DNA of 35,722 nt, taken from contig CANRFT010000021.1 in NCBI GenBank assembly GCA_947629955.1, forward strand, positions 1 to 35,722. The letters are read 5' to 3'. Below the pieces are notes generated by a model. The model saw only the letters and a program-made list of their open reading frames with translations. It was not told where the DNA came from and did not search any database. The translations under genes were made by a program, and so were the position numbers. Below are positions 6,411 through 15,583 of this stretch, in pieces. Each line of letters opens with the position of its first letter. The first letter of the stretch is position 1. Source of the DNA: an uncultured Oscillospiraceae bacterium (GTDB lineage: Bacteria > Bacillota > Clostridia > Oscillospirales > Oscillospiraceae).

Positions 6411-7967
6411 ATGCTCGCAAATCTGCCCGTTCTCGCCCTGGAGGCGGCGGAGCCCACCGGCCTGCTGAAAGTGATCACCGATGTCAACAACTTCATCAAC
6501 AGCAACATCGTCTGGGGCTGGCCCGCCATCATCCTGCTGACTTTCGTGGGCATCCTGATGACCTGCCTGACCAAATGCTTCCAGGTCAGCCACTTCGGCC
6601 ACTGGATGAAGCAGACCATCGGCAGCATCTTCAAAAAGGACGTGTCCGGCCACACCCAGGACAAGTCCATCTCCCAGTTCCAGTCCCTGTGCACCGCCCT
6701 GGCGGCCACGGTGGGCACCGGCAACATCGTGGGCGTGGCAGGGGCCATCATCACCGGCGGCCCCGGCGCGGTGTTCTGGATGTGGATCATCGCCTTCTTC
6801 GGGATGATGACCAACTACTCCGAGAATGTGCTGGGCATCTTCTACCGCCGCAAGAGCGAGAGCGGCGAGTGGCACGGCGGCGCCATGTACTACCTGCGGG
6901 ACGGCCTGGGCGCCAAGAAGGGCTGCAAGGTCATCGGCGCGGTGCTGGCGGTGCTGTTCTCCATCTTCTGCTTCCTGGCCTCCTTCGGCATCGGCAACAT
7001 GACCCAGGTGAACTCCATCTCCGGCAATATGCAGGCCGTGTTCGGCGTGCCCAAGTGGATCACCGGCGTGGTGATCCTGGTCCTGGTGGCCCTGGTCATC
7101 CTGGGCGGGCTGAAACGCATCGCCTCCGTCACCGAGAAGATCGTGCCCTTCATGGTCATCCTGTACATCGTGGGCACCCTGGTGATCCTGTTCACCAACC
7201 TGCACCAGATCCCCGCCGTGTTCGGCGCCATCTTCAAGGGCGCCTTCGGCATGAAGGCCGCCGCCGGCGGCATCGTGGGCTCCGGCATCAAGCTGGCCAT
7301 CGAGCAGGGGGCCAAGCGGGGCGTGTTCTCCAATGAGGCCGGCCTGGGCTCCTCCGTCATGGTCCACTCCAGCTCCAACGTGAAGGAGCCGGTGCGCCAG
7401 GGCATGTGGGGCATTTTCGAGGTGTTCGCCGACACCATCATCGTCTGCACCCTCACCGCCTTCTCCATCCTGTCCTCCGATTTGGTGGACCTGTCCACCG
7501 GCGCGGTGGTCACCGAGTGGCAGGGCACCGCCATCAATAACTCCAACCTGATGAGCACCATCTTCGGCGAGCAGTTCGGCTTTGCCGGCTCTGCCTTTGT
7601 GGCCGTGGCCGTCATGCTCTTTGCCTTCTCCACTGTGCTGGGCTGGTCCCACTACGGCTCCACCGCCTGCGGCTTCCTGTTCTCCGAAAAGGCGGTGCTG
7701 GCCTACCGGATCATCTTTGTCATCGCCATCTTCGGCGGTGCGGTGATGGGCGAGAACCTGGCCTGGGACATCGCCGACACCCTCAACGGCATGATGATGA
7801 TCCCCAACCTGATCGGCGTGCTGGTGCTGTGCCCGGTGGTCTATAAGATCACCAAGAACTACGTGGACCGCCATATGCGGCACCAGGACATCGAGCCCAT
7901 GCTGTCCAACTTCAAGGACATCCAGGACGAGACCGCACCTCTGGTCCGCTCCGGCGAGGCGGAGTAA
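6411..7967 (+). CDS. Sodium:alanine/glycine symporter (AGCS family)
   Basis: Imports alanine or glycine with Na+ across the cytoplasmic membrane. The 518-residue polytopic protein is hydrophobic throughout, with the family signature around ATVGTGNIVGVAGAIITGGPGAVFWMW, then GGAMYYLRDGLG and KRGVFSNEAGLGS, all hallmarks of the AlsT/DagA group. The ATG at 6411 follows GAGGGGAGCGCA. The tandem glycine riboswitch in its leader supports glycine as substrate or signal. It is a single-gene unit: a terminator follows the stop and the next gene has its own promoter. Confidence 0.95.
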   Translation: MLANLPVLALEAAEPTGLLKVITDVNNFINSNIVWGWPAIILLTFVGILMTCLTKCFQVSHFGHWMKQTIGSIFKKDVSGHTQDKSISQFQSLCTALAATVGTGNIVGVAGAIITGGPGAVFWMWIIAFFGMMTNYSENVLGIFYRRKSESGEWHGGAMYYLRDGLGAKKGCKVIGAVLAVLFSIFCFLASFGIGNMTQVNSISGNMQAVFGVPKWITGVVILVLVALVILGGLKRIASVTEKIVPFMVILYIVGTLVILFTNLHQIPAVFGAIFKGAFGMKAAAGGIVGSGIKLAIEQGAKRGVFSNEAGLGSSVMVHSSSNVKEPVRQGMWGIFEVFADTIIVCTLTAFSILSSDLVDLSTGAVVTEWQGTAINNSNLMSTIFGEQFGFAGSAFVAVAVMLFAFSTVLGWSHYGSTACGFLFSEKAVLAYRIIFVIAIFGGAVMGENLAWDIADTLNGMMMIPNLIGVLVLCPVVYKITKNYVDRHMRHQDIEPMLSNFKDIQDETAPLVRSGEAE

Positions 7968-7981
7968 AACCATCCATCACG

Positions 7982-8012
7982 AAAGGGCGTCCGCGAACGC
8001 GGACGCCCTTTT
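7982..8012 (+). terminator. Intrinsic terminator after the symporter gene
   Basis: AAAGGGCGTCCGC pairs with GCGGACGCCCTTTT around a GAAC loop, and ends in TTTTC. Confidence 0.88.
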
Positions 8013-8032
8013 CGCGCGGCCGAATCCCACCG

Positions 8033-8061
8033 TTGAAGATTTCGGCGGGATGGGCTATACT
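8033..8061 (+). promoter_or_regulatory. Promoter of the helicase gene
   Basis: TTGAAG (8033-8038), 17 bases, TATACT (8056-8061). Transcription would start near 8068. This rules out an ATG at 8050 as the start codon and supports the GTG at 8101. Confidence 0.75.
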
Positions 8062-8100
8062 ATAAGAAAAACTTGCATGAGGCGGAGAGGAGGGAGCGCC

Positions 8101-10122
8101 GTGACCAGAAAAAGGCGGGGCGGAGGCTGGCAGTCGGCGCGGTGGAAGAAGACCGGGAACCTTCTGGCCGACGTCTGGAGCAAGACGAAGCGGGACGGCT
8201 CCGCCGCCTGGCGGCTGGCGGGGTATTATCACCTTGCCATCCGAAAACGGGTGTCCGGCGGAATCAGGGGCCGGCCCACCGCCGCCCAGGGCAGCGCGTG
8301 GTTGGGGGAGTTCTTTGCCATAGAGCGCCGGTGCAGCCCCAAACAGCTCCCCGAGCTGCTGCGGCACTTTATGCGGGCGGCCCCCATGATGACGGGCGAC
8401 CAGCCCGAGCTGCGGGACGACCAGGCCTTTGCGCGCTACCCCCACGTCCTCCACAACGCCGCCCGGCGGGTGCTGGAGGACTTCACCGCCGCCCACCCGG
8501 AGGCGGATGTGGACGCCCTGCTGAAAGCCAGGGGCTTCCCCGAGGGGATGCTGCTGACCGACGGACTGGATGCCGTCTGGTCGGTGTGGTATGTGCCCCA
8601 GGCCATCCGCACCAGCCTGTCCCTGCTGGTGGCGCTGAATCCCAAGGACGAGTACCCGGAGGCCCGGGCCATGCGGCGGAGGTTCGTCCTCCACATCGGC
8701 GGCACCAACACCGGCAAGACCTACGAGGGCTTCCAGCATTTGAAGCTGGCCCGCACCGGGGTGTATCTGGCCCCGCTGCGGCTGCTGGCCCTGGAGGGCC
8801 AGGAGACATTACTGGACGCGGGGGTGAAATGCAGCCTGTCCACCGGCGAGGAGGAGGACGTGCGGGAGGGGGATACCCATGTGGCCGCCACCGCCGAGAA
8901 GCTGGACCTGAAGCGCCGGTGGGACGTGGCCGTCATCGACGAGTGCCAGATGATCGCCGACCCCCAGCGGGGCTACGCCTGGACTCGGGCCATCTTAGGG
9001 GTGCTGGCCCCGGAGGTCCACCTGTGTGCCGCGCCGGAGGCCAGGGGATTGCTGATCCGCCTCATCGAGAGCTGCGGCGACAGCTGGGAGGCGGTGGAGC
9101 ATGAGCGCACCACGCCGCTTATCTGCATGAACCGCACCGTGGACTATGAGCGGGTCATGCCGGGGGACGCCCTCATCACCTTCTCCAAGGTGGGGGTGCT
9201 GTCGGTGGCGGAGGACCTGCGGCAGAGCGGCAAGGAGCCCGCCATCATCTACGGGGCGCTGCCCTATTCCACCCGGCGGAAGCAGATAGAGGGCTTTTTG
9301 GCCGGGGAGATGGAGTACGTGGTGTCCACCGACGCCATCGGCATGGGGCTGAACCTGCCCATCCGGCGCATCATCTTCATGGAGACGGAGAAGTTCGACG
9401 GGGTGGAGCGCCGGGAGCTGAAGCCGGAGGAGATCAAGCAGATCGCCGGCCGGGCCGGGCGCTTCGGCATGTATAACAAGGGCTTCGTGGGGGCCACCCA
9501 GAACCTGCCGGCCATCCGGGCGGGGCTGGAGGCGGTGGTGCCGCCGCTGCAGTACGCCGTGGCCGGCTTCTCCGACCTGGTGCTCCGGGTGGACTTCGAC
9601 CTGTTGGAGGTGCTCACCGAGTGGAGCAAAATGCCCAGCCCGGAGCCCTACCGCAAGCTGGACGTGAGCCGCTATATCTCTCTCATCTCCAAAATGCGGG
9701 AGATGGGCTTCACCCTCACCAAGGAGCAGGAGCTGCGGGCGGCCAACATCCCCTTTGACGAGACGGAGGACGCCCTCCGGGATCTGTTCTTCCAGTTCCT
9801 CCGCCGCTGGCAGCAGGGGGAGGCCATTGAGCAGCCGGGGCTGTCGGAGGGAGAGCCCACCCTGCCGGAGCTGGAGCAGCACTACCGCAAGCTGGACCTG
9901 TACTTTTCTTTCGCCAAAGCCTTCGACTGCCCGGTGGACGAGGACCGGCTGTACGACAGCCGGGAGGAGGTGGCGGAGGAGATCAACGAGATCCTGCTCC
10001 ACCGACTGAGAAATAATATCCGCTTCTGCGACCGGTGCGGCAAGGCCCTGCCCCTCCGGCACAAGGGCCGTCTGTGCGATGCCTGCTACCGGGCCACCCG
10101 GCCCCGGTCCTTCCACAGGTAG
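8101..10122 (+). CDS. SUV3-like superfamily 2 RNA helicase with C-terminal zinc ribbon
   Basis: An ATP-dependent helicase related to mitochondrial SUV3, which unwinds RNA for degradation. With the GTG at 8101 (ribosome site AGGAGGGAG) it has 673 residues. Walker A is GGTNTGKT (Lys206), motif II is Asp280-Glu-Cys-Gln283 (a DExQ box like the DEIQ of SUV3), motif V is STDAIGMGLNLPI, and motif VI is QIAGRAGRFG (447-456). The first 190 residues are a basic, helical extension without a recognised domain. The C-terminus ends in a zinc ribbon, Cys643-x2-Cys646-x12-Cys659-x2-Cys662. It is transcribed from its own promoter as a single gene. The helicase class is sure; the RNA substrate and any nuclease partner are unknown. 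Confidence 0.88.
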   Translation: MTRKRRGGGWQSARWKKTGNLLADVWSKTKRDGSAAWRLAGYYHLAIRKRVSGGIRGRPTAAQGSAWLGEFFAIERRCSPKQLPELLRHFMRAAPMMTGDQPELRDDQAFARYPHVLHNAARRVLEDFTAAHPEADVDALLKARGFPEGMLLTDGLDAVWSVWYVPQAIRTSLSLLVALNPKDEYPEARAMRRRFVLHIGGTNTGKTYEGFQHLKLARTGVYLAPLRLLALEGQETLLDAGVKCSLSTGEEEDVREGDTHVAATAEKLDLKRRWDVAVIDECQMIADPQRGYAWTRAILGVLAPEVHLCAAPEARGLLIRLIESCGDSWEAVEHERTTPLICMNRTVDYERVMPGDALITFSKVGVLSVAEDLRQSGKEPAIIYGALPYSTRRKQIEGFLAGEMEYVVSTDAIGMGLNLPIRRIIFMETEKFDGVERRELKPEEIKQIAGRAGRFGMYNKGFVGATQNLPAIRAGLEAVVPPLQYAVAGFSDLVLRVDFDLLEVLTEWSKMPSPEPYRKLDVSRYISLISKMREMGFTLTKEQELRAANIPFDETEDALRDLFFQFLRRWQQGEAIEQPGLSEGEPTLPELEQHYRKLDLYFSFAKAFDCPVDEDRLYDSREEVAEEINEILLHRLRNNIRFCDRCGKALPLRHKGRLCDACYRATRPRSFHR

Positions 10123-10180
10123 CGGAGGGAGAGCCTGCCGCGGACCGGTCTGCCGGACACGGCGGCCCGTCCGAAATCTC

Positions 10181-10209
10181 TTGCGGTGATGGCCGCTGTG
10201 TGCTATGAT
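10181..10209 (+). promoter_or_regulatory. Promoter of the CorA-type transporter gene
   Basis: TTGCGG (10181-10186), 17 bases, TATGAT (10204-10209). It gives a leader of roughly 100 bases. Confidence 0.65.
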
Positions 10210-10240
10210 AGGGGACAGAAAGCATCATCCGGATCGGCAG

Positions 10241-10275
10241 CCCGCTAGCGGAGCGGGAGGATATCCCGCTGGCGG
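10241..10275 (+). promoter_or_regulatory. Leader with two competing hairpins
   Basis: CCCGCTAGCGG (10241-10251) is nearly repeated as CCCGCTGGCGG (10265-10275). The AGCGGG at 10252-10257 between them can pair with CCCGCT on either side, so the two hairpins exclude each other. It does not match the M-box as I know it. Regulation of the downstream transporter is a guess. Confidence 0.35.
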
Positions 10276-10316
10276 AACGCCGGCATGGTGAGGGATCAAA
10301 GGGGAGGAGGGGGCCC

Positions 10317-11234
10317 ATGTATCAGTATGAGATCGGCTCTGTGCTGACGTCTGCCGGGGAGACGCTGCCGGTGGGAAGCGCCGTTCTGGTCCTGCTGACC
10401 TCAGAGGAGCTGGCTCAGGGGATATCCGTATCCGCGCTCCAGGATATCCTGGAGCACACGCCCTCGGCGCGGGACGCCCGCATCTGCAAGGTGGAGACCC
10501 GCCACGGCTGCCTGTGCGGCTCCATCGTCACCCCTCGGAGCGCCAAGGACGACGTGCCTATCGCGTTTGGGTACCTGGTGTCAAACGGTCGGGTCGTCCT
10601 GTGCGACGATACCGGGACCGCCCATGCCATGATCCAGCACCTGATCAGGGAGGACACCCAGACGGGCGGCAATGCCGGCGGTTTCCTCTATGCCTTCCTG
10701 GAGCTGCTGCTGGCCAAGGACCTGCATCACCTCCAGACGCTGGAGGAGCATCTCACGGACATTGAGGACCAGATCCTGGACGGGACGATCGAGGGCCTGG
10801 ACTCCGAGATGTCAGGGGTGCGCAAGGAGGCCATCCGGTGGCTCAGGTATTACACCCAGCTGGGGGATATGGTATGCACCCTCCAGGAGAACGAGCTGGG
10901 GCTGTTTCAGGACAGCGAGCTGCGGCAGTTCCGCATGGTGGAGAAGCGGGTGGGCCGGCTGGAGAACGAGGCGCAGACCCTGCGGGAGTACGGCGTCCAG
11001 GTGCGGGAGCTGTTCCAGGCGGAGATCGACATCCGCCAGAACCGCATCATGAAGATCCTCACCATCGTCACCACCATCTTCCTGCCCCTGTCCCTGGTGG
11101 CGGGATGGTACGGGATGAACTTCACCGGTATGCCGGAGCTGACCTGGAAGTACGGCTACCCGGTGGTCATCGGCGTCAGTGTGTTGATCGTGCTGTTCTG
11201 CCTGTGGATCATGAAAAAGAAAAAATTCTGGTAA
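10317..11234 (+). CDS. corA: CorA-family magnesium/divalent cation transporter
   Basis: A pentameric inner-membrane channel for Mg2+ or related cations. The 305-residue protein has a long cytoplasmic domain with helical segments rich in Glu/Gln (about residues 120-245), and then two C-terminal membrane helices. The signature Gly266-Met267-Asn268 in WYGMNFTGMPEL closes the first helix, and the protein ends in a basic MKKKKFW tail, as in CorA. The N-terminal about 100 residues are divergent, so transport of a different divalent ion is possible. The ATG at 10317 follows GGGGAGGAGGGG. The next membrane-protein gene starts 21 bases downstream, probably in the same transcript. Confidence 0.9.
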   Translation: MYQYEIGSVLTSAGETLPVGSAVLVLLTSEELAQGISVSALQDILEHTPSARDARICKVETRHGCLCGSIVTPRSAKDDVPIAFGYLVSNGRVVLCDDTGTAHAMIQHLIREDTQTGGNAGGFLYAFLELLLAKDLHHLQTLEEHLTDIEDQILDGTIEGLDSEMSGVRKEAIRWLRYYTQLGDMVCTLQENELGLFQDSELRQFRMVEKRVGRLENEAQTLREYGVQVRELFQAEIDIRQNRIMKILTIVTTIFLPLSLVAGWYGMNFTGMPELTWKYGYPVVIGVSVLIVLFCLWIMKKKKFW

Positions 11235-11255
11235 CAGACAAGGAGCTGAGCTGAG

Positions 11256-12536
11256 TTGACCTTCAATTCCGAGCAACAGACGCTGTTTCTATTGATCTAT
11301 GGCTTCATGGCCTGGGCGGCCGAGGTCATCTTCTTCGCTGTCAAGGAAAAAACCTTTATCAACCGCGGCCTGATCACGCTGCCCATCGACTTTGAGATCG
11401 GCCTGGTCTTTTCCAGCATTTCCGTCGCCCTGCCCCCGCTGGGACGGAATTACGGAGCCATGTATTTCATCACGCTCGCCAGCCTGGTGTTCACACGGGC
11501 GGTATTGGGCTTTTTCGGCGGTCGGCTGACCAGGAACGCCAAATGGATGGAGGCCGCCCCCAGCGGCACCTGGCGGAACCTCTTGCTCAACTTGCTGTCG
11601 GCTGCGGGCATCCTGGTGATCTACCTTCTGTTCCAGCCGATGCTGATAGTGCTGGTGACCATGATCCCCACGACTGTGCTGGCCGTGATCCAGATCGTGG
11701 CGTGGGTGTTGATCCTGGTGGACTTTGCCGCGGTGGTCTTCGCCATGCGGAAGGGAAAGGACAGCTTTGAGGCGCAGATGGAAAAGGGCCAGACCGACGA
11801 GCTCTCCGCCAGGATCGGCAAGGCCGTCTGGACCCGTCTGGAGAAGGCCTACCCCGGCATCCAGGACGAGCACAGGCGGAGCGAGATCGTCTTTGCCAAG
11901 GGGATGAGCCTGGACAAGCTGATCTGGGTCTTTCTCATCTCCGCCATGCTGGGGGATGTGATCGAGACCTTCTACTGCCGCCTGGTGGGCGGCACCTGGA
12001 TGAGCCGCTCCAGCGTGATCTTCGGCCCTTTCAGTTTTGTGTGGGGAATCGGCGCCGTGCTGCTCACCGTGAGCCTGAACCGGCTCAAGGACAAGGAGGA
12101 CCGCTGGATCCTGCTGGCGGGCGGCCTGCTGGGCGGCGCTTTTGAATATATGTGCAGCGTGTTCACCGAGCTGGTCTTCGGCAAGGTGTTCTGGGACTAC
12201 AGCTATATGCCGCTGAACATCGGCGGGCGGACCAACGTGCTGTTCATGTTCTTCTGGGGCGTGCTGGGGCTGGTCTGGGTGAAGATCGCCTATCCGCCGC
12301 TGGAGAAGTTCATCGAGAGATTCCCTCCGCTGGCGGCCAAGATCGCCACCTGGCTCATCATCGTGCTCATGACGATGAACGGCCTGTTCACCATGGCGGT
12401 CATGCTCCGCTACAATGAGCGGCAGGCCGATCAGCCCCCCTCCAACATTCTGGAGGAGTTCATCGACCACGCCTATGACGACGATTTTGTGGAGAACCGC
12501 TGGCAGAACATGGTCAGCGCGGACAGTGATGAATAG
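11256..12536 (+). CDS. Duplicated PF06541-type membrane protein (putative ABC-transporter type IV)
   Basis: A 426-residue polytopic membrane protein starting at TTG 11256 with AAGGAG upstream. The C-terminal half contains the pattern typical of the 'ABC_trans_CmpB' family: FSFVWGIGAVLL, GAFEYMCSVFTELVFGKVFWDYS, then LNIGGRTNVLFMFFWGVLGLVWVKI. The N-terminal half resembles a degenerate membrane unit without these motifs (LPPLGRNYGAMYFI). A charged cytoplasmic linker (about residues 165-215) joins them. Despite the family name no ATPase or substrate-binding gene is nearby, so transport by ABC logic is unsupported. It is co-directional with corA (21-base gap) and with the GH2 gene 30 bases downstream. 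Function unknown. Confidence 0.75.
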   Translation: MTFNSEQQTLFLLIYGFMAWAAEVIFFAVKEKTFINRGLITLPIDFEIGLVFSSISVALPPLGRNYGAMYFITLASLVFTRAVLGFFGGRLTRNAKWMEAAPSGTWRNLLLNLLSAAGILVIYLLFQPMLIVLVTMIPTTVLAVIQIVAWVLILVDFAAVVFAMRKGKDSFEAQMEKGQTDELSARIGKAVWTRLEKAYPGIQDEHRRSEIVFAKGMSLDKLIWVFLISAMLGDVIETFYCRLVGGTWMSRSSVIFGPFSFVWGIGAVLLTVSLNRLKDKEDRWILLAGGLLGGAFEYMCSVFTELVFGKVFWDYSYMPLNIGGRTNVLFMFFWGVLGLVWVKIAYPPLEKFIERFPPLAAKIATWLIIVLMTMNGLFTMAVMLRYNERQADQPPSNILEEFIDHAYDDDFVENRWQNMVSADSDE

Positions 12537-12566
12537 GCGCATTTCGGGACGGAAGAGGATGATACC

Positions 12567-15512
12567 ATGAAATATACGCTGAACCAGAGCAACTATCACG
12601 ATTTCAACGTCTTTGAGGTGAACAGGCTCCCCGCCCGGAGCTACTTCATCCCCTACCCGGACCGGGCGTCGGCGGATGCCGTCAGCCTCAAGGAGAAGCG
12701 GTACAAGTCCTCCAAGGTGGTCTGCCTCAACGGCAAATGGGACTTCAAATTCTATCCCCGCCCGGCGGAGCTGCCCGCGGAGTTCGACACCGCCGCCGTC
12801 CCCTTTGACCGGATCGACGTACCCGCCTGCTGGCAGTTCCGGGGGTATGATAAGCCCTTTTACGTGAATATCCGCTATCAGTTTCCCTACAGGCCCCCGG
12901 TCATCCCCACCACCAAAAAGGTGGGGCGGGTGTTCTCCTGGCTGGGGATGGATCAGAAGGTCGGCCCCCGGTGGAAAGCGCCCGACGGCCAGTATAACTT
13001 TGTGGGGGTCTACCGCACCTTCTTCCATGTGGACGACCCCGCCAGGCGGCATGTCATCTCCTTTATGGGGGTGGCAAGCTGTCTGGATCTGTACCTGAAC
13101 GGGGCGTTCGTCGGCTACTCCGAGGGGGCCCACAACACTGCCGAGTTCGACCTGTCCGGCAAACTGATCCAGGGGGACAACGAACTGCTGGCGGTGGTCC
13201 ACCGCTGGTGCACCGGCACCTACCTGGAGGATCAGGACATGTTCCGGAACAACGGCATCTTTCGGGACGTGCTGCTCCGCGTGGACGAGCCCACGGACCT
13301 TTGGGACATCGATGCGAAAACCGTCAAGACCGGCGATACGTATTCCCTGACACTGAAAGCGTGGACGCTCAGCGACACCGACGTGACCTTCACCCTGAAG
13401 GGCCACGGCGTGGAAAAGACCGCTACGGTCAAATCGGAGAACAGGGCCGCCCAGGTCACCTTTACCAATCTGGCTGTGGCGGAGTGGACCGCCGAGGACC
13501 CCGTCCTGTATGATATCTACTTCGAGACTCCCGCCGGCTGCGTAAAGGAACACATCGGCTTCCGCGCCGTGGAGATCAGGGGCGACGTGTTCCTGCTCAA
13601 CGGTAAAAAACTCAAGTTCAAGGGCGTGAATCACCACGACACCTCCCCCACCAACGGCTACACCATGACCCCGGACGAGATCGAGCGGGACGTGCTGACC
13701 TGCAAGGCGTTCAACATCGACACCATCCGCACCTCCCACTACCCGCCGGACCCCCTGCTGCTGGAGCTGGCGGATGAGCTGGGGGTGTACATCGTGGACG
13801 AGAACGATCTGGAGACCCACGGCACTTTCGCCCACCAGCTGCCGCCTACCTACAACTCCATCAGCCACGACCCCAAATGGCGGCCCCGGTATCTGGACCG
13901 CATTACCCATCTCTACCAGCGGGATAAAATTCACGGGAACACCGCCATCGTCATGTGGAGCCTGGGCAACGAGGCGGGCGGCTTCCGCAACACCGACGCC
14001 ATGTACGACTACCTGAAGGCGCACTCTGATCTCCCCGTCCATTACGAGAGCGCCGTCCACTGCAAGCGGGTGGCCTACGACGTGGGCAGCGAGATGTACC
14101 CCTCCGTTCAGATGGTCCACGATGTGGGAGAGAAACAGCGCAAGCAGGTCCGGCTCAACGACCGGCCCTACTTTATGTGCGAGTACGCCCACGCCATGGG
14201 GGTGGGCCCCGGCAACACCGAGGCCTACTGGGAGCAGATCTACCATTACGACAGCCTCATGGGCGGCTGCGTGTGGGAGATGGTGGACCACGCCGTCCTC
14301 CACCCCGACGGCAGCTACACCTACGGCGGCGACCACGGCGAGTGGGAGCATGACGGGAATTTCTGTGTGGACGGCCTGTTCTATCCGGACCGGACCCCCT
14401 CCGCCGGGGCGAAGATCATGAAGTTCATCTACCGGCCCATCCGGGTGCGGCACCTGGACGGCGATCGGTTCGAGGTGTTCAACACCACCGCTTTCTCCGA
14501 GGGCAGCCGCTATGAGCTGGCCTTCCGGTGGAACGACGGCTCCGAGACCGTCATCAAAGCCGACGCCGCCCCCCTGTCCAAAGTCACGATTAACGTGCCC
14601 CTGGGCAAGCCGGTGGACGGGGTGCAGATGGTCACCGTAGTCACCACCGACACCAGGACCGGCAGGGCGGTGGCCGAGGAGCAGATGGTGCTGGCCAGGC
14701 AGGTCCAGGCCGCCCCCGTCCTCCGGAAGCTGCCCGAGGGCGCCGCTGTGAGCGGCGGAAAGCTGCTGTATCAGCGGGACGGCCGGGCCGTCCTGGCCGG
14801 GGCGGAAGAGGGGACCCTCCTGTACCGCGCCGGGACAGATAACGATACCGATAACCTCTTCAACAGGACCATGGCCCCCTACGCCGCCCAGACCGAGGAG
14901 GTCGTCTCCACCGAAAAGCTGCCCAACGGCGTCAGGGTGGTGACGGAAGTCTCCAACAAGAAGCAGAAGTTCACTGTCACCGACACTTACGAGGGAGTGG
15001 ACGGCGGCGTGCTGGTGACCAGCACCCTCCACTGCACCTCCGGCGGGGGCATCGTGCCCCGGTTCGGCAAGTCCTTCCGGCTGGACGAGGCCTTTGACGC
15101 AGTGAACTACACGGGCCGCTGCGGAGAGAGCTACTGCGACATGAAGGACCAGTTCCCCATCCGGGACGTGACCTGCAAAGTCGCCGACATGACCGAGCCC
15201 AATATCCGGCCCCAGGAGAGCGGTAACCGCATGGACTGTACCCTGGCCTCTGTGTCCGACGGGAAGGTGAAGGTCACCTTCGAGGCGGTCGACAAGCCCT
15301 TTGAGCTGGCTGTCAAGCCCTACACCGACCGGGCTCTGCTGACTATGAAACACCGGGAGGACGAGGTCCGCACCGGCACCTACGTGACCATCCAGGCGTT
15401 CCAGCAGGGCATCGGCACCGGGGCCTGCGGCCCGGGGGTCATGCCCGAGTTCCAGTACAGCGCCAAACAGGACTATACGCTGCGGTTCCTGGTCCGGGTG
15501 GAGGCTGTCTGA
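12567..15512 (+). CDS. GH2 beta-galactosidase-type glycoside hydrolase
   Basis: A retaining beta-glycosidase, most likely beta-galactosidase (LacZ-like), of 981 residues without a signal peptide, so cytoplasmic. Order: sugar-binding jelly roll (about 50-230, with LNGKWDFKFYPRP and LYLNGAFVGYSEG), an Ig-like domain (240-335), a TIM barrel (340-620) beginning VFLLNGKKLKFKGVNHHDT, and C-terminal beta domains including a 'small chain' region (about 720-980). The acid/base is Glu469 in WSLGNEAGG and the nucleophile Glu539 in FMCEYAHAMGVG, positions close to those of LacZ. It may share a transcript with the genes upstream and the GH78-like gene 71 bases downstream. Exact substrate (galactoside, or another beta-sugar attached to rhamnogalacturonan) is open. 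Confidence 0.92.
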   Translation: MKYTLNQSNYHDFNVFEVNRLPARSYFIPYPDRASADAVSLKEKRYKSSKVVCLNGKWDFKFYPRPAELPAEFDTAAVPFDRIDVPACWQFRGYDKPFYVNIRYQFPYRPPVIPTTKKVGRVFSWLGMDQKVGPRWKAPDGQYNFVGVYRTFFHVDDPARRHVISFMGVASCLDLYLNGAFVGYSEGAHNTAEFDLSGKLIQGDNELLAVVHRWCTGTYLEDQDMFRNNGIFRDVLLRVDEPTDLWDIDAKTVKTGDTYSLTLKAWTLSDTDVTFTLKGHGVEKTATVKSENRAAQVTFTNLAVAEWTAEDPVLYDIYFETPAGCVKEHIGFRAVEIRGDVFLLNGKKLKFKGVNHHDTSPTNGYTMTPDEIERDVLTCKAFNIDTIRTSHYPPDPLLLELADELGVYIVDENDLETHGTFAHQLPPTYNSISHDPKWRPRYLDRITHLYQRDKIHGNTAIVMWSLGNEAGGFRNTDAMYDYLKAHSDLPVHYESAVHCKRVAYDVGSEMYPSVQMVHDVGEKQRKQVRLNDRPYFMCEYAHAMGVGPGNTEAYWEQIYHYDSLMGGCVWEMVDHAVLHPDGSYTYGGDHGEWEHDGNFCVDGLFYPDRTPSAGAKIMKFIYRPIRVRHLDGDRFEVFNTTAFSEGSRYELAFRWNDGSETVIKADAAPLSKVTINVPLGKPVDGVQMVTVVTTDTRTGRAVAEEQMVLARQVQAAPVLRKLPEGAAVSGGKLLYQRDGRAVLAGAEEGTLLYRAGTDNDTDNLFNRTMAPYAAQTEEVVSTEKLPNGVRVVTEVSNKKQKFTVTDTYEGVDGGVLVTSTLHCTSGGGIVPRFGKSFRLDEAFDAVNYTGRCGESYCDMKDQFPIRDVTCKVADMTEPNIRPQESGNRMDCTLASVSDGKVKVTFEAVDKPFELAVKPYTDRALLTMKHREDEVRTGTYVTIQAFQQGIGTGACGPGVMPEFQYSAKQDYTLRFLVRVEAV

Positions 15513-15533
15513 CAGGGGAATGCAAATAAGGCT

Positions 15534-15550
15534 CCGGCCCATGTGCCGGG
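15534..15550 (+). repeat. GC-rich palindrome shared with the metal operon
   Basis: CCGGCCCATGTGCCGG lies between the GH2 and GH78-like genes. The identical 16 bases occur at 3699-3714, just after the ArsR-type gene. The arms CCGGC/GCCGG could form a small hairpin. Two copies only; meaning unknown. Confidence 0.5.
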
Positions 15551-15583
15551 ACGACCCTTTGCGATGCCGAGGAGAGATCAGAA

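Noticed and set aside
11289-15542. Very long minus-strand open frame (1417 codons) opposite the PF06541 and GH2 genes
   Set aside because: Its translation is a Gly/His/Val/Gln-rich string without domains, typical of the antisense frame of GC-rich genes. The plus-strand genes have clear catalytic motifs and ribosome sites.
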